Assembly (NCBI GenBank): GCA_020634495.1
Contig: JACKBR010000011.1
Coordinates: 47,656 to 111,655, forward strand
Direction: 5' to 3'
DNA: 64,000 nucleotides
Source: Ardenticatenaceae bacterium
GTDB lineage: Bacteria; Chloroflexota; Anaerolineae; Promineifilales; Promineifilaceae
The number at the start of each line of letters is the position of its first letter. Position 1 is the first letter of the stretch. The notes beneath the pieces were generated by a model. The model searched no databases and was not told the origin of the DNA. It was given only the letters and a program-made list of their open reading frames with translations. Made by a program: the position numbers and the translations under genes. Positions 10,701 to 20,400 of this stretch are shown one piece after another.

Positions 10701-13700
10701 ACTTCGGCCAGCACCATTTGCAAAGGCTCTTCCAACTCTTCCCAGAAGAAGGTGGTGCGTAATAGTTCATGTCGTTGGATGAGTTCTTGCCAGGCCTGCA
10801 CATAGAGGTCTACATCCAGCGCTTCCATTTCTAGCGCATTTTGCTCTACGTAAACGCCCGTTTCTGGCGCGTAAAGGGTGTGGAACAAGATGGCCCGTTG
10901 GGTGGGCGTTAAGGTGTAGAGGTATTGAATGTTCTCTGGCTGCTGCAAGTAAGGTTGGGCAACGGCCGTATTGGCCAAAATAGAGAAGTCTAAAATTTCT
11001 ACAGGCTCTTGGGCTTTGAGTGGCTTGGTGGAAACGGCCGTTTGCCCATCCACCAACAGCGCTAATTCCGCCACCGTTTGATTTTGAAATAGCTCACTTG
11101 GCCGGAAGACAATCCCTTTTTCTTTTGCCTGGGCAATAAAGCGAATGGCAGAAATGGAATCGCCACCTAGTTCAAAGAAATTATCGTGAACGCCCACCTG
11201 GGGCACCTTAAGCAGCGATTGCCAAATCGTGGCCAGCTGTTCTTCAATGGTGTTGCGTGGCGCTGTGTACTCTTTTGTGCTGGCCAGCGTCGCGCCATCA
11301 GGGGAGGGCAGCGCTTTGCGGTCCACCTTGCCGTTGGGGGTGAGCGGGTAAGCCTCCAGGAAGAGAAAGCGATGGGGCACCATGTAAGCGGGCAAACTAT
11401 CCTGCACGTGGCTGCGCAGCGCCGTCACGTCTGGCTGTTCTTCCCCTTTGGCGATGAGGTACGCCACCAATTGCTCACCCTGCGGATGCACCACCGCCTG
11501 AGCCAGGGCCGGATGCTGCTGGAGGCAGTTTTCAATCTCGCCCAGCTCAATGCGGAAGCCGCGAATCTTCACCTGATGGTCGGAACGGCCGAGAAAATCA
11601 ATCGAGCCGTCCTGGCGATAGCGAGCCAAATCCCCGGTGAAGTAGATGCGCTCCTCCGGCTTGAAAGGATGCTGGGGAAAACGTTCCTCAGTCAAATCTG
11701 GGCGGTGCAGGTAGCCACGGGCCACGCCCTTGCCGCCGATGTACAGATTGCCCGTTACGCCAATGGGCACGGGTTGCAGATGATCGTCCAGCACATACAC
11801 ATCCGTGTTGCCGATGGGCGTGCCGATGGAGACCACGCCGTCTGTTTCACATTCCTCAGCCGTCACTGGCAGGCAGGTTGACCAGACGGTGGTTTCGGTG
11901 GGGCCGTACATGTTCCAAACGGCCGTACCCCGCCCCAACAACTCCTTACCCAACGCCGCAGGCAGCGCCTCCCCGCCAGACAAAATTGTCAGGTCTGGCT
12001 TGCCCTGCCAACCAGCCGCCAGCAGCATTTGCCAGGTGGCGGGCGTCGCCTGCATCATCGTCACCGGCTCATCCTCCAGCACCTTGAGCAAGAGCAGCGC
12101 ATCTTTGGTGGTGGCCTGATCCGCCAGGCGCACCCGCGCCCCAGAAATGAGCGGCAGGTACAGCTCCAGCGTCGCGATGTCAAACGAGAGCGTGGTGACA
12201 GCAAGCAGGGTGTCGTTGGCACAGATGCCCGGTTTCTCCTGCATGGTGCGCAGGAAATTGGCCAGATTGCGGTGGGTGATTTGCACCCCCTTGGGCAGAC
12301 CCGTCGAGCCGGAGGTGTAGATGACGTAAGCCAAATCATCCAGCCGCGAGAAATCTTGCGTCAAGGGTGCAGCCGTTTCAATATCCGTCCAGTCAGAATC
12401 GATCAACACAGTTTTTGCCTGATGGGCTGGCAACTCATCCACCAATTCAGCATTGGTGATGAGCAGCGGCGCTTGTGCGTGATCCAGCATGTACTGGATG
12501 CGCTGGTCGGGGTAGGTGGGGTCGATGGGCAGATAAGCTGCGCCCGCCTTGAGGATGCCCAAAATGGCAACGAGCATGGTGCTGTTGCGCGGCAAGGCCA
12601 GGCCAATGAGGGTGTCTGGCTGGATGTTGAACTGGCGCAGGTAGGCGGCCAGCTGGTCACTTTTTTCGTCTAGTTGAGCGTAGGTCAGGTCGCCGTCGCT
12701 GGCGGAGACGGCCGTTCCCTCCGGCGTCTTCTTCACTTGCTGTTTGAAGAGCTGGGTGAGGGTGTGAGTGGGGTACGGCCGTTCAGTAGCGTTCCACTCC
12801 GTCAGCATCTTTCGCTGCTCTTCCGCAGAGAACAAAGGCAGCTCAGCCACAAGCTGGTGCGGCTGCGCTAGCACATTTTCCAGCAAATAAACAAAGTTGG
12901 AAGCCAGCCGCTCAATGGTGTCCTCGGTAAACAAGTCCGTGCAATATTCCCAAAGCAGCCGGTAGCCCTGCTTGGTGTCCAGAACAATCAGCGTCAGATC
13001 GTATTTGGCTGTGGCTCCCTCGGCTGGCACCACGCTCATCTTCATGTCCCCCAGATCAATTTCGCTGCGTGGCGTGTTTTGCAGGATGAAGGCGACGCGG
13101 AAAACGGGGGAGTAGCTCATATCGCGTGAGATGTTGAGCGCGTCAACCAGCTTCTCAAAGGGCACATCCTGGTGGGCATAGCCGTCTAGAGCGTGCTGGC
13201 GAACCTGAGCCAGCAAGTCGTTAAAGGAATCCTCTTCACCAATTTGGGTGCGCAAGACGAGCATGTTGACAAAGAAGCCAATCAGATTTTCCACATCGCT
13301 GCTGTTGCGGTTGGCAATGGGAGAGCCAACCACAATATCATCTTGGCCGGAGTAACGCGCCAGCAAAAGCTGGTAAACGGCTATGAGGGTCATGAATGGT
13401 GTGGCGTTGGCAAGCTGGCTAAACTGAGCCACACGGTGGGATAAATCGCGGGGCAAATCATGCCGGTAAATGGCTCCGCGATAGCTTTGCATGGTGGGCC
13501 GTGGGAAATCAGTAGGCAGGTCCAGGGTTTCTGGCGCGCCGGCCAGCCGCTGCCGCCAGTAGGCGAGCTGCTCTTCCAGCACGTCGCCTTGCAGCCAGCT
13601 GCGCTGCCAGGCGGCAAAGTCTGGGTATTGAATGGGCAGCGGGGGCAGCGGATTGGGCAGTTGGGCATTAAACGCATGGTACAGGGCAGCAAGCTCCTGC

Positions 13701-16700
13701 ACCAAAATGTTCAACGACCAGCCATCAGAAACGATGTGATGGATGACGATGACCAGAAGGAAATTGTCTGGTTGAACTTGCAGCAGCTCAACGCGCAGGA
13801 GGGGAGGTGTTGTCAGGCTAAACGGCCGTTGCACAATCTTCTTCACCATTTCCGGTACGTCTGCTTCGGAAACGGCCGTTACCGGAATTTCTAGCTGTAC
13901 ATCTTTATGCACCACCTGAATCGGGTCGCCTTCTGGATTGACGGCAAACGTTGTGCGCAAAGAATCGTGCCGCGCTAAAAGCGCATTAAACGACGCTTGC
14001 AGCGTTTCACTCTCCAGCTTTCCTTCAAGCCTAATCACCGCTGGAATGTGGTAGGCGGTTAAATTTGGCTCGATTTGGTCCAAAACCCACAGGCGCTGCT
14101 GGGCAAAAGAAAGCGGTTTGGCGGCGTCGCTGTCTACCACCTGAATGCGCGGGGCAGTGGGGGCATGTTGGGCCTTGGCCACAACTTTAGCCAGGGCGGC
14201 AACCGTCCCCGCCTCAAACAGAGAGCGCAGCGGCAGCTCCACATTCAGCGTCTGGCGCACGCGAGACACAAGCTGGGTGGCCAACAGCGAATGGCCGCCT
14301 AATTCAAAAAAGTTGTCCTCGATGCCCACCTGGGGCACGTTGAGCAAACTTTCCCAAATCGTCACCAGCGCCTCTTCGATGGGCGAGCGCGGCGGCACGT
14401 AATTGTCTGAACTCAGGGCAAATTTGGCCGGATCAGGCAGCGCTTTGCGATCCACCTTGCCGTTGGGGGTGAGCGGGTAAGCCTCCAGGAAGAGGAAGCG
14501 ATGGGGCACCATGTAAGCGGGCAAACTATCCTGCACGTGGCTGCGCAGCGCCGTCACGTCTGGCTGTTCTTCCCCTTTGGCGATGAGGTACGCCACCAGC
14601 TGTTCACCCTGCGGATGCACCACCGCCTGAGCCAGGGCTGGATGCTGCTGGAGGCAGTTTTCAATCTCGCCCAGCTCAATGCGGAAGCCGCGAATCTTTA
14701 CCTGATGGTCGGAACGGCCGAGAAAATCAATCGAGCCGTCCTGGCGATAGCGAGCCAAATCCCCGGTAAAGTAGATGCGCTCTTCCGGTTTGAAAGGATG
14801 CTGGGGAAAACGTTCCTCAGTCAAATCTGGGCGGTGCAGGTAGCCACGGGCCACGCCCTTGCCGCCAATGTACAGATTGCCGGTCACGCCAATGGGTACG
14901 GGTTGCAGATGATCGTCCAGCACATACACATCCGTATTGCCGATGGGTGTGCCGATAGAGACAACACCGTCGGTTTCACATTCCTCAGCCGTCACTTGCA
15001 GGCAGGTTGACCAGACGGTGGTTTCGGTGGGGCCGTACATGTTCCAAACGGCCGTACCCCGCCCCAACAACTCCTTACCCAACGCCGCAGGCAGTGCCTC
15101 CCCGCCAGACAAGATTGTCAGGTCTGGCTTGCCCTGCCAGCCAGCGGCCAGCAGCATTTGCCAGGTGGCTGGCGTCGCCTGCATCATCGAGACAGGTTCC
15201 GCGTTGAGCATTTTCATGAGTAGCCCAACATCCTTGGTCGTTTCCTGGTCTGCCAGCAGCACCCGCGCCCCGGAGATGAGCGGCAGGTACAGCTCCAGCG
15301 TGGCGATGTCAAACGAGAGCGTAGTGACGGCCAGCAGGGTGTCGTTGACGCAGATGCCTGGTTTCTCCTGCATGGTGCGCAGGAAGTTGGCTAAATTGCG
15401 GTGGGTGATTTGCACTCCCTTGGGCAGACCCGTCGAGCCGGAGGTGTAGATGACGTAAGCCAAATCATCCAGCCGCGAAAAATCTTGCGTCAAGGGTGCA
15501 GCCGCTTCAATTTCCGCCCAGTCAGAATCGATCAACACAGTTTTTGCCTGATGGGCTGGCAACTCATCCACCAATTCGGCATTGGTGATGAGCAGCGGCG
15601 CTTGCGCATGGTCCAGCATGTATTGGATGCGCTGGTCGGGGTAGGTGGGGTCGATGGGCAGGTAAGCCGCACCCGCCTTGAGGATGCCCAAAATGGCAAC
15701 CAGCATGGTGCTGTTGCGCGGCAAGGACAGACCAATGAGGCTGTCTGGCTGGATGTTGAACTGGCGCAGGTAGGCGGCCAGTTGGTCAGATTTGGCGTCT
15801 AGTTGAGCGTAGGTCAGGTCGCCGTCGCTGGCGGAGACTGCCGTTCCCTCCGGCGTCTTCTCCACTTGCTGTTTGAAGAGTTGGGTGAGCGTGTGAGTGG
15901 GATACGGCCGTTCCGTGGCGTTCCACTCCGTCAGCATTTTGCCCTTTTCGGCCGGGGAAAGCGCCGACAGTTGGGCAATGGGCGCATCTGGCTGCTGGCC
16001 GATGTGGCGCATGAGCTGCTGGAAATGAGTGACAAAACGCGCCATCGTCTCATCGCAAAACAAATCGGTGTTGTATTCCAGGTAGCCGCGCATCCCCTGG
16101 TCATCGTCCCACATGGTGAGCGTGAGATCGAACAGAGAGCTGGCCTTGTTCGGCTGTAGCGGCGTCAGCGTGACGCCGGGCAGCTTCACGCTTTGCATCG
16201 GCGCGTTTTGCAAAATGAACAGGTGTTGGAAAAAGGGCGTGCGGCTGGGATCGCGGGGCGGGTGCAGCTCTTCGACCAGCTTTTCAAACGGCACGTCCTG
16301 GTGGGCAAAAGCGTCCAGGGTGGTTTGGCGAATTTGCTTGAGCAAATCGCGGAAGCTGGCCTGGGGATCGATTTGATTGCGCATAACCAGCGTGTTGATG
16401 AACAGGCCAATCGTGCTTTCTAGCTGGTTGCGGTTGCGTCCGGCGACGGGGGTGCCCACGGAAATATCAGTTTGGCGACTGTAGATGTGCAGCAGCAGGT
16501 TAAAAGCGCCCAGCAGCCCCATGAACAGGGTGGCGTTTTCGGCGTGGGTGAGCTGGTGGAACTGGCTGGCGACGTCTGGGGCAACGGTGAAGTAATGCCG
16601 CGCACCGGCAAAGGTTTGTACGGTGGGGCGGGGATGGTCGGTGGGCAGATCGACTACGGCCGTATCTGCCAATTGTTCGCCCCAGTAAGCCAACTGCTTT

Positions 16701-17371
16701 TCTAGCGTTTCACCTTGCAGCCATTCCCGCTGCCAGGAGGCAAAATCGGCGTACTGCACCGGAATTTTAGCCAGTGGCGACGGCTGGTTGGCCACTCTGG
16801 TCTGGTAAAGGGTAGCAATTTCACGGATCAGGATGCCAATCGACCAGCCATCGGAGATGATGTGGTGCATGGTGAGCAGCAGAATGTGGTCGTCTGCTTG
16901 CAGCGTTAGGAGCCTGGCGCGGAACAGCGGGCCGTTGGCCATATCAAATGGGGCCTGGGCTTCGGCGTCGGTGTGCTGCTGCACGGCCGTTTCCTGTTCA
17001 TCCCCCTGCAAATCTGTCAGATCGGTGACGGGCAGCGGGGCACTCATCTGCTGCTGAATTTGCTGCTGGGGACGGCCGTTTGCCGCCACAATCTTGGTAC
17101 GCAAGCTTTCATGCCGGTTTACCACTTCTTGAATGCTGGCTTCCAAAGCAGGCAAATTGAGATTGCCTTGCAGGCGAACGGCCGTACGCAAATTGTAAGC
17201 GGCGTTGGCGCTGTCTAGCTGGTGCAAAAACCACAGCCGCTCTTGACCGAAGGAGAGAACGGCCGTTTTGTCCGGTTTCTTCGCCTTTTTCTCTTGCAGC
17301 AATTTTTGCAACAAGGCACGTTGTTCTTCCGCTGATAAGCCTTCTAGATTGGCGGCGATTGTTTTATCCAT
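7751..17371 (-). CDS. Three-module NRPS (C-A-T x3)
   Basis: Cytoplasmic assembly-line enzyme of about 3,206 residues. Module 1: C (HHIISDGWS near residue 171), A (YTSGSTGLPKG near 640), T ([10 protein letters not shown] near 1021). Module 2: C (HHIVSDGWS near 1211), A (near 1684), T (LGGDSISAI near 2068). Module 3: C (HHILFDGWS near 2288; its start YTLTPTQRAILFHTL is of the type often seen after GGDS carriers), A (YTSGSSGQPKG near 2751), T (LGGHSLLITQ near 3148). A1 and A2 are nearly identical and share the by-eye code DILQLGMVW, which resembles codes I associate loosely with glycine. A3 reads DTEDIGTIV, where the acidic residues hint at a basic side chain; both guesses are weak. I chose the ATG at 17371 (MDKTIAANLEG, preceded by AGGA) because the upstream ATG at 17428 would translate an intergenic inverted repeat. 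There is no thioesterase or epimerase. The helical N-terminus could act as a docking element. Confidence 0.92.
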   Translation of the reverse strand: MDKTIAANLEGLSAEEQRALLQKLLQEKKAKKPDKTAVLSFGQERLWFLHQLDSANAAYNLRTAVRLQGNLNLPALEASIQEVVNRHESLRTKIVAANGRPQQQIQQQMSAPLPVTDLTDLQGDEQETAVQQHTDAEAQAPFDMANGPLFRARLLTLQADDHILLLTMHHIISDGWSIGILIREIATLYQTRVANQPSPLAKIPVQYADFASWQREWLQGETLEKQLAYWGEQLADTAVVDLPTDHPRPTVQTFAGARHYFTVAPDVASQFHQLTHAENATLFMGLLGAFNLLLHIYSRQTDISVGTPVAGRNRNQLESTIGLFINTLVMRNQIDPQASFRDLLKQIRQTTLDAFAHQDVPFEKLVEELHPPRDPSRTPFFQHLFILQNAPMQSVKLPGVTLTPLQPNKASSLFDLTLTMWDDDQGMRGYLEYNTDLFCDETMARFVTHFQQLMRHIGQQPDAPIAQLSALSPAEKGKMLTEWNATERPYPTHTLTQLFKQQVEKTPEGTAVSASDGDLTYAQLDAKSDQLAAYLRQFNIQPDSLIGLSLPRNSTMLVAILGILKAGAAYLPIDPTYPDQRIQYMLDHAQAPLLITNAELVDELPAHQAKTVLIDSDWAEIEAAAPLTQDFSRLDDLAYVIYTSGSTGLPKGVQITHRNLANFLRTMQEKPGICVNDTLLAVTTLSFDIATLELYLPLISGARVLLADQETTKDVGLLMKMLNAEPVSMMQATPATWQMLLAAGWQGKPDLTILSGGEALPAALGKELLGRGTAVWNMYGPTETTVWSTCLQVTAEECETDGVVSIGTPIGNTDVYVLDDHLQPVPIGVTGNLYIGGKGVARGYLHRPDLTEERFPQHPFKPEERIYFTGDLARYRQDGSIDFLGRSDHQVKIRGFRIELGEIENCLQQHPALAQAVVHPQGEQLVAYLIAKGEEQPDVTALRSHVQDSLPAYMVPHRFLFLEAYPLTPNGKVDRKALPDPAKFALSSDNYVPPRSPIEEALVTIWESLLNVPQVGIEDNFFELGGHSLLATQLVSRVRQTLNVELPLRSLFEAGTVAALAKVVAKAQHAPTAPRIQVVDSDAAKPLSFAQQRLWVLDQIEPNLTAYHIPAVIRLEGKLESETLQASFNALLARHDSLRTTFAVNPEGDPIQVVHKDVQLEIPVTAVSEADVPEMVKKIVQRPFSLTTPPLLRVELLQVQPDNFLLVIVIHHIVSDGWSLNILVQELAALYHAFNAQLPNPLPPLPIQYPDFAAWQRSWLQGDVLEEQLAYWRQRLAGAPETLDLPTDFPRPTMQSYRGAIYRHDLPRDLSHRVAQFSQLANATPFMTLIAVYQLLLARYSGQDDIVVGSPIANRNSSDVENLIGFFVNMLVLRTQIGEEDSFNDLLAQVRQHALDGYAHQDVPFEKLVDALNISRDMSYSPVFRVAFILQNTPRSEIDLGDMKMSVVPAEGATAKYDLTLIVLDTKQGYRLLWEYCTDLFTEDTIERLASNFVYLLENVLAQPHQLVAELPLFSAEEQRKMLTEWNATERPYPTHTLTQLFKQQVKKTPEGTAVSASDGDLTYAQLDEKSDQLAAYLRQFNIQPDTLIGLALPRNSTMLVAILGILKAGAAYLPIDPTYPDQRIQYMLDHAQAPLLITNAELVDELPAHQAKTVLIDSDWTDIETAAPLTQDFSRLDDLAYVIYTSGSTGLPKGVQITHRNLANFLRTMQEKPGICANDTLLAVTTLSFDIATLELYLPLISGARVRLADQATTKDALLLLKVLEDEPVTMMQATPATWQMLLAAGWQGKPDLTILSGGEALPAALGKELLGRGTAVWNMYGPTETTVWSTCLPVTAEECETDGVVSIGTPIGNTDVYVLDDHLQPVPIGVTGNLYIGGKGVARGYLHRPDLTEERFPQHPFKPEERIYFTGDLARYRQDGSIDFLGRSDHQVKIRGFRIELGEIENCLQQHPALAQAVVHPQGEQLVAYLIAKGEEQPDVTALRSHVQDSLPAYMVPHRFLFLEAYPLTPNGKVDRKALPSPDGATLASTKEYTAPRNTIEEQLATIWQSLLKVPQVGVHDNFFELGGDSISAIRFIAQAKEKGIVFRPSELFQNQTVAELALLVDGQTAVSTKPLKAQEPVEILDFSILANTAVAQPYLQQPENIQYLYTLTPTQRAILFHTLYAPETGVYVEQNALEMEALDVDLYVQAWQELIQRHELLRTTFFWEELEEPLQMVLAEVPLPLTRLDWRGQNAEQQLNQLQALMAEERRKGFDMTQPPLLRLTIIQVAEARHFVLVNYHHILFDGWSNVVIHLEVRAIYDALRHGEPHNLPVPTPYRRYIAWLRQQEESEAQAFWQKYLANFEEATPIPIAEQMNQGVYGAVADYAEQSVTLPAELWASLHALLNEHKITYNNFMQAVWAILLNRYSGEDDVLFGTVVHGRPAELSQFDRMVGLFINVLPVRLQFQKEAPVLDWLKRSHEAFINQSQYDHNSLEQIQQWGGFPRERNLFHSLFINNNPATDNMPPPPTDSHPLFVQEKTNYALNFYLKSNEVLQISYDPTLFTAVSIKRMLTHVLQIVRNIVAQPDQRMADLTILPANERSLLLETWNNWPQPASHSSLLADFAAMVGQQPNVAAVIDPAYGTLTYAELDEKSSQLAAYLQQLGICNGRIGLHIARTRHFPLAFWAILKSGNTYVPLDPKHPEQRLAFMIENARLDALISHSELQASLPKGPAPLLLIDEIETQLAEAPALQPVELAETAVILYTSGSSGQPKGVRLPQQALHAYLRTAVEQFQLTPHDNILQFASIGFDTSLEETGSALLSGATLILRTEESLNSIQAFINFCHTYQITVLDLPTAFWHTLTIELQRDSSLQLPAGIRLIIIGGEKASPEHLATWQAVAPNAIALLNTYGPTETTIVATSCVIAGPNAVSRAELAPIGQPVASARVYVVDQYDQLAPVGVPGELLIAGPQLASGYVGLRDETAVKFTPDPFADSGSVYRTGDRVRFLDDGLLQFIGRTDRQIKIRGHRIEPETLEHLLNQHEAVADTAVTARPDSQNNLQIVAYIIPQGSAAPDSQTLNSYLRQQLPAYMIPSAFVMLDSFPKTSNGKISYRALPAPTFQTQAGTQYEAPRTPIEETIADLFRQLTNAEKVGLYDNFFQLGGHSLLITQLASRIQSIFEVELSLRTLFEHPTVVDMALMVEDKMLEMVEALDDDEIDLLL
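11300..12785 (-). repeat. Duplicated A-domain block, copy 2
   Basis: This stretch, encoding the A domain of NRPS module 2, is nearly identical at nucleotide level to 14431-15913 (module 1), at an offset of about 3,131 bp. The main difference is a stretch of about 65 bp near 12,060-12,125 encoding the region just before MMQATPATW. Confidence 0.88.
14431..15913 (-). repeat. Duplicated A-domain block, copy 1
   Basis: Encodes the A domain of NRPS module 1 and is the partner of 11300-12785. The flanking C and T domains are much less similar, so the copied unit is the A domain alone. Confidence 0.88.
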
Positions 17372-17389
17372 AATCCTGAATTCCTGTAC

Positions 17390-17449
17390 GTGATGCGTGA
17401 AACGTGAAACGTGATTCAATCTGCTCACGCATCACGTTTCACGCATCAC
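17390..17449. repeat. Intergenic CGTGAAA-type inverted repeat
   Basis: GTGATGCGTGAAACGTGA (17390-17407) is exactly complementary to 17432-17449, an 18-bp stem with a 24-nt loop. It lies between the exporter-acylase gene and the NRPS, just before the chosen NRPS start at 17371, and overlaps the upstream ATG at 17428, which argues against that start. Confidence 0.8.
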
Positions 17450-17476
17450 AGTTTTTTAACGTGTTTATTCCTATCC

Positions 17477-20400
17477 CTAATTCCCCGGCTGCAAAATCAG
17501 TGTCGATTCATGCACCGCTTCCACTTCCGCTTCGGTGTAGCTCATAGGAATTGGGCTGCCTTCCTGCCACAACCGGACCACATCTTCCCGGTGCGGGCTG
17601 AGCAGGTTCATGTTTTGCCCTGTAGAGCCTAGCATCACAGAGTTGCTAAAGTCGCCCAGGTCGGTGATGTGGCGAGCGCTGGAAACAATCCACACTTTGA
17701 ACGGATTGGCCCAGTCATATGAGTTGGTGTAGATAGAGAAGTTACCACCGCGCATGGGGTAGGTTTCTGAGTTAAAAATGTTTTTCAAGACAGCAACCTG
17801 ATTAAAAGGTTGGTGCGGGAAAGTGACAGAATGAATCCGCCCCCAGTCCCAATTGGCAATATCGTCCCCTTGCAGGCGGGTCAGCCAGGCAACGCCTTCT
17901 TCAAAGCTTTGCTGGATGATGTCGTCGCGGGTTTCCACCTCAGGCGTGTTTTTGTTGTCGAACCAGGGATGGTCTGGCTGGGCCAACATGTCGATGAGCA
18001 TGGGCATTTGCTGGGTGGCGTGGCGCACGTAGTGGCCGCTGATGTAAAGCTGGGCCGTCTCATCCCCCAGTTCATCGGTAATGATGTTGGCCAGGAAGCG
18101 CTGCTGCCACGCTTCGTACACGGAGGTGCCCACACCTTCAATGTCCGTATGCAGATTCCAGTTCAGCAGGGCATCCAGAGCCGCTTCTTCTAGCGGTGAA
18201 TTGGCCTGAATCACTTCCAGGTAGGGCATCACCTGCACGGCTTGCGGTGAAAAAGTGTCCTCCTGAATCAAGTCCATATCCTCTACCGAGAGGGGGGCGT
18301 ACTCTTTGAGCAAATCTTCAATTTGCTGGGCGCGGTAGCCCGGGGTGTAGCCATCGCTGAGGTAATAGGGGTACCCTTCTGGCTCAACGCGGTGGTTGGC
18401 AGAAAGCAGGAATCCTTGTTCTGGATTGTAAGAACTGGGCAGCTCGTCATAGGGAACGTAGCCCTGCCATTCGTTTTCACTGGTCCAGCCGGGTACGGGG
18501 AGACGGCCGTTTCCATTCGGCCGTATCGGAATTTTACCAACAGCCTGATAGCCAATGTTGCCTTCCTGATCCGCATAAAAAATGTTTTGTCCAGGGGTGT
18601 CCCAGCCTTCCAGCGCTTCCTGAAACTCATCCCAGTTAGAAGCCATGTTCAGCTTGAGGATGGAGGTGAACAGGGTGCTGCCTTCATGCTGCACCCAGCG
18701 CAGCGCCAGCGGATGGCCAAAGGAGGGATTCTCCAACACATAGTTCATGATTGGGCCATGCGGCGTCACATAAAAATCAACCGTTACCGGGTCGCCGCCG
18801 CGCACCTCGATGGTTTGTTGGATATGTTCCAGGTCATACCATTCGCCGTCATATTGGTACTGGGTGGGTTTCAACGTGTCATCCAAACGTTCAAGATAAA
18901 AATCCTGGGCGTCGGAGCCGAAATTGGTGATGCTCCAGCCAATGTTGGCATTGTGGCCGGTAATGATGCCGGGCACGCCGGGCAGCGTAAAGCCAACCAC
19001 GTCGAAACGGCCGCCGTGCAGCCCCACCGCGTGCCAGATGGAGGGCATGGTCAGTCCGATATGAATATCATTGGCAATGATGGGGTCACCGGATTCCGTC
19101 ATGGAACCATCGACGACCCAGCCGTTGCTGCCAATGCCAGAGAGGGGACTGCCATAGATGTCGTCTGCCTCCATGAACGGCCGTAAATCAACCTGGTCAA
19201 AGCCGGAAAACGCTTCGGCCGTTTCTGCCGGAACGGTGATGGGGCTGTCTGGGGCGGTGTAGGGAAACAGCATCTCCATGCCCTCTTGGCCAACGGCCGC
19301 AAACACCTGCATCCGAATCAGCTCCAGGCGGCGGTTGCTGCTCAGTTGCAGCGAGATGGCATTGCCCCAAACCAGCGAATCGACAGGCGACCACGGTTCT
19401 GGCTCAAACATCAATATTTTGTATTCAATTGGTAGTGCATTTTTATTTTCTTCCAGGTAGGCGTTGATGCCATCGGTGTACGCCTGCAAAATCTCTTTGG
19501 AATCGGGGTCCATTTGTTCCCAAATGAGTTCGGCCGTTTCGCGCATGAGCATATTGCGGTTAAACGTGTCAATAAAGACTGCCTGATCGCCAACAATCTC
19601 GGACATACGGCCGCTTGGCGAACGGCGGAACACTTCCATTTGGAACATACGATCTTGTGCCGTGGCAAAGCCCTGAGCAAAAAATAGATCATGCTCGTTT
19701 TCGGCGTAAATTTGCACCGTGCCCCACTCATCGCGCTCAATCCGCACCTCATCGTTGAGGCCAGGCAGAGCCAGCGTGCCGTCCGTCTGGGGCAAGGCGC
19801 GGCGCAGCGAAATATAAATGTAACCCGCCAGTAAAATAACCAGCGCGATTAACCCAAGCCCAATTCTTAACCCCCACTTTTTAGCGGTTTTCATATCTTC
19901 TCCTCGACTTTGTAAATTGGTTGTGTTTTGATTTTTTGTGGTGGATACGGCCGTACCATCATCATCCGCATCTGTCTCTTCTTCATCGGGCAGGGCATCA
20001 GGAATCTCATCCTCAATCAGGCGAATTCTGGGATGTGCATAAACAAAAAACATGATGATGAGATTGATAAGCCCCGTCACAATCAGCAAGAAGCCAATGC
20101 CACGCCCGCTGCCCACCCCAATGATTTTCCCGACGGTGCTGGCCAAAATGCCGTCCAGCTCCAGCATCGGTTGGAACACATAGTCGGACAGCGGCCCGGC
20201 CAAAATTTGGCCTAATGGGAAAAACAGTGTGGCAGCGATGCGCACTGTGGCAAAAACGCGCCCTTGAATTTGCGTCGGCACCTTTTTTTGCCAGATGGTG
20301 ATCAAAGAGGCATTGGCGATCTGCGAAAAGAACAGATAAAAGGCAGAGGCCAAAGCGATGAGCAGCGCGTTTGGCTGGAGTCCGCCTAACAGCAGCAAAA

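Noticed and set aside
17372..17428. Upstream ATG start of the three-module NRPS
   Set aside because: The extra 19 residues translate an intergenic inverted repeat, and a ribosome binding sequence sits before the ATG at 17371.
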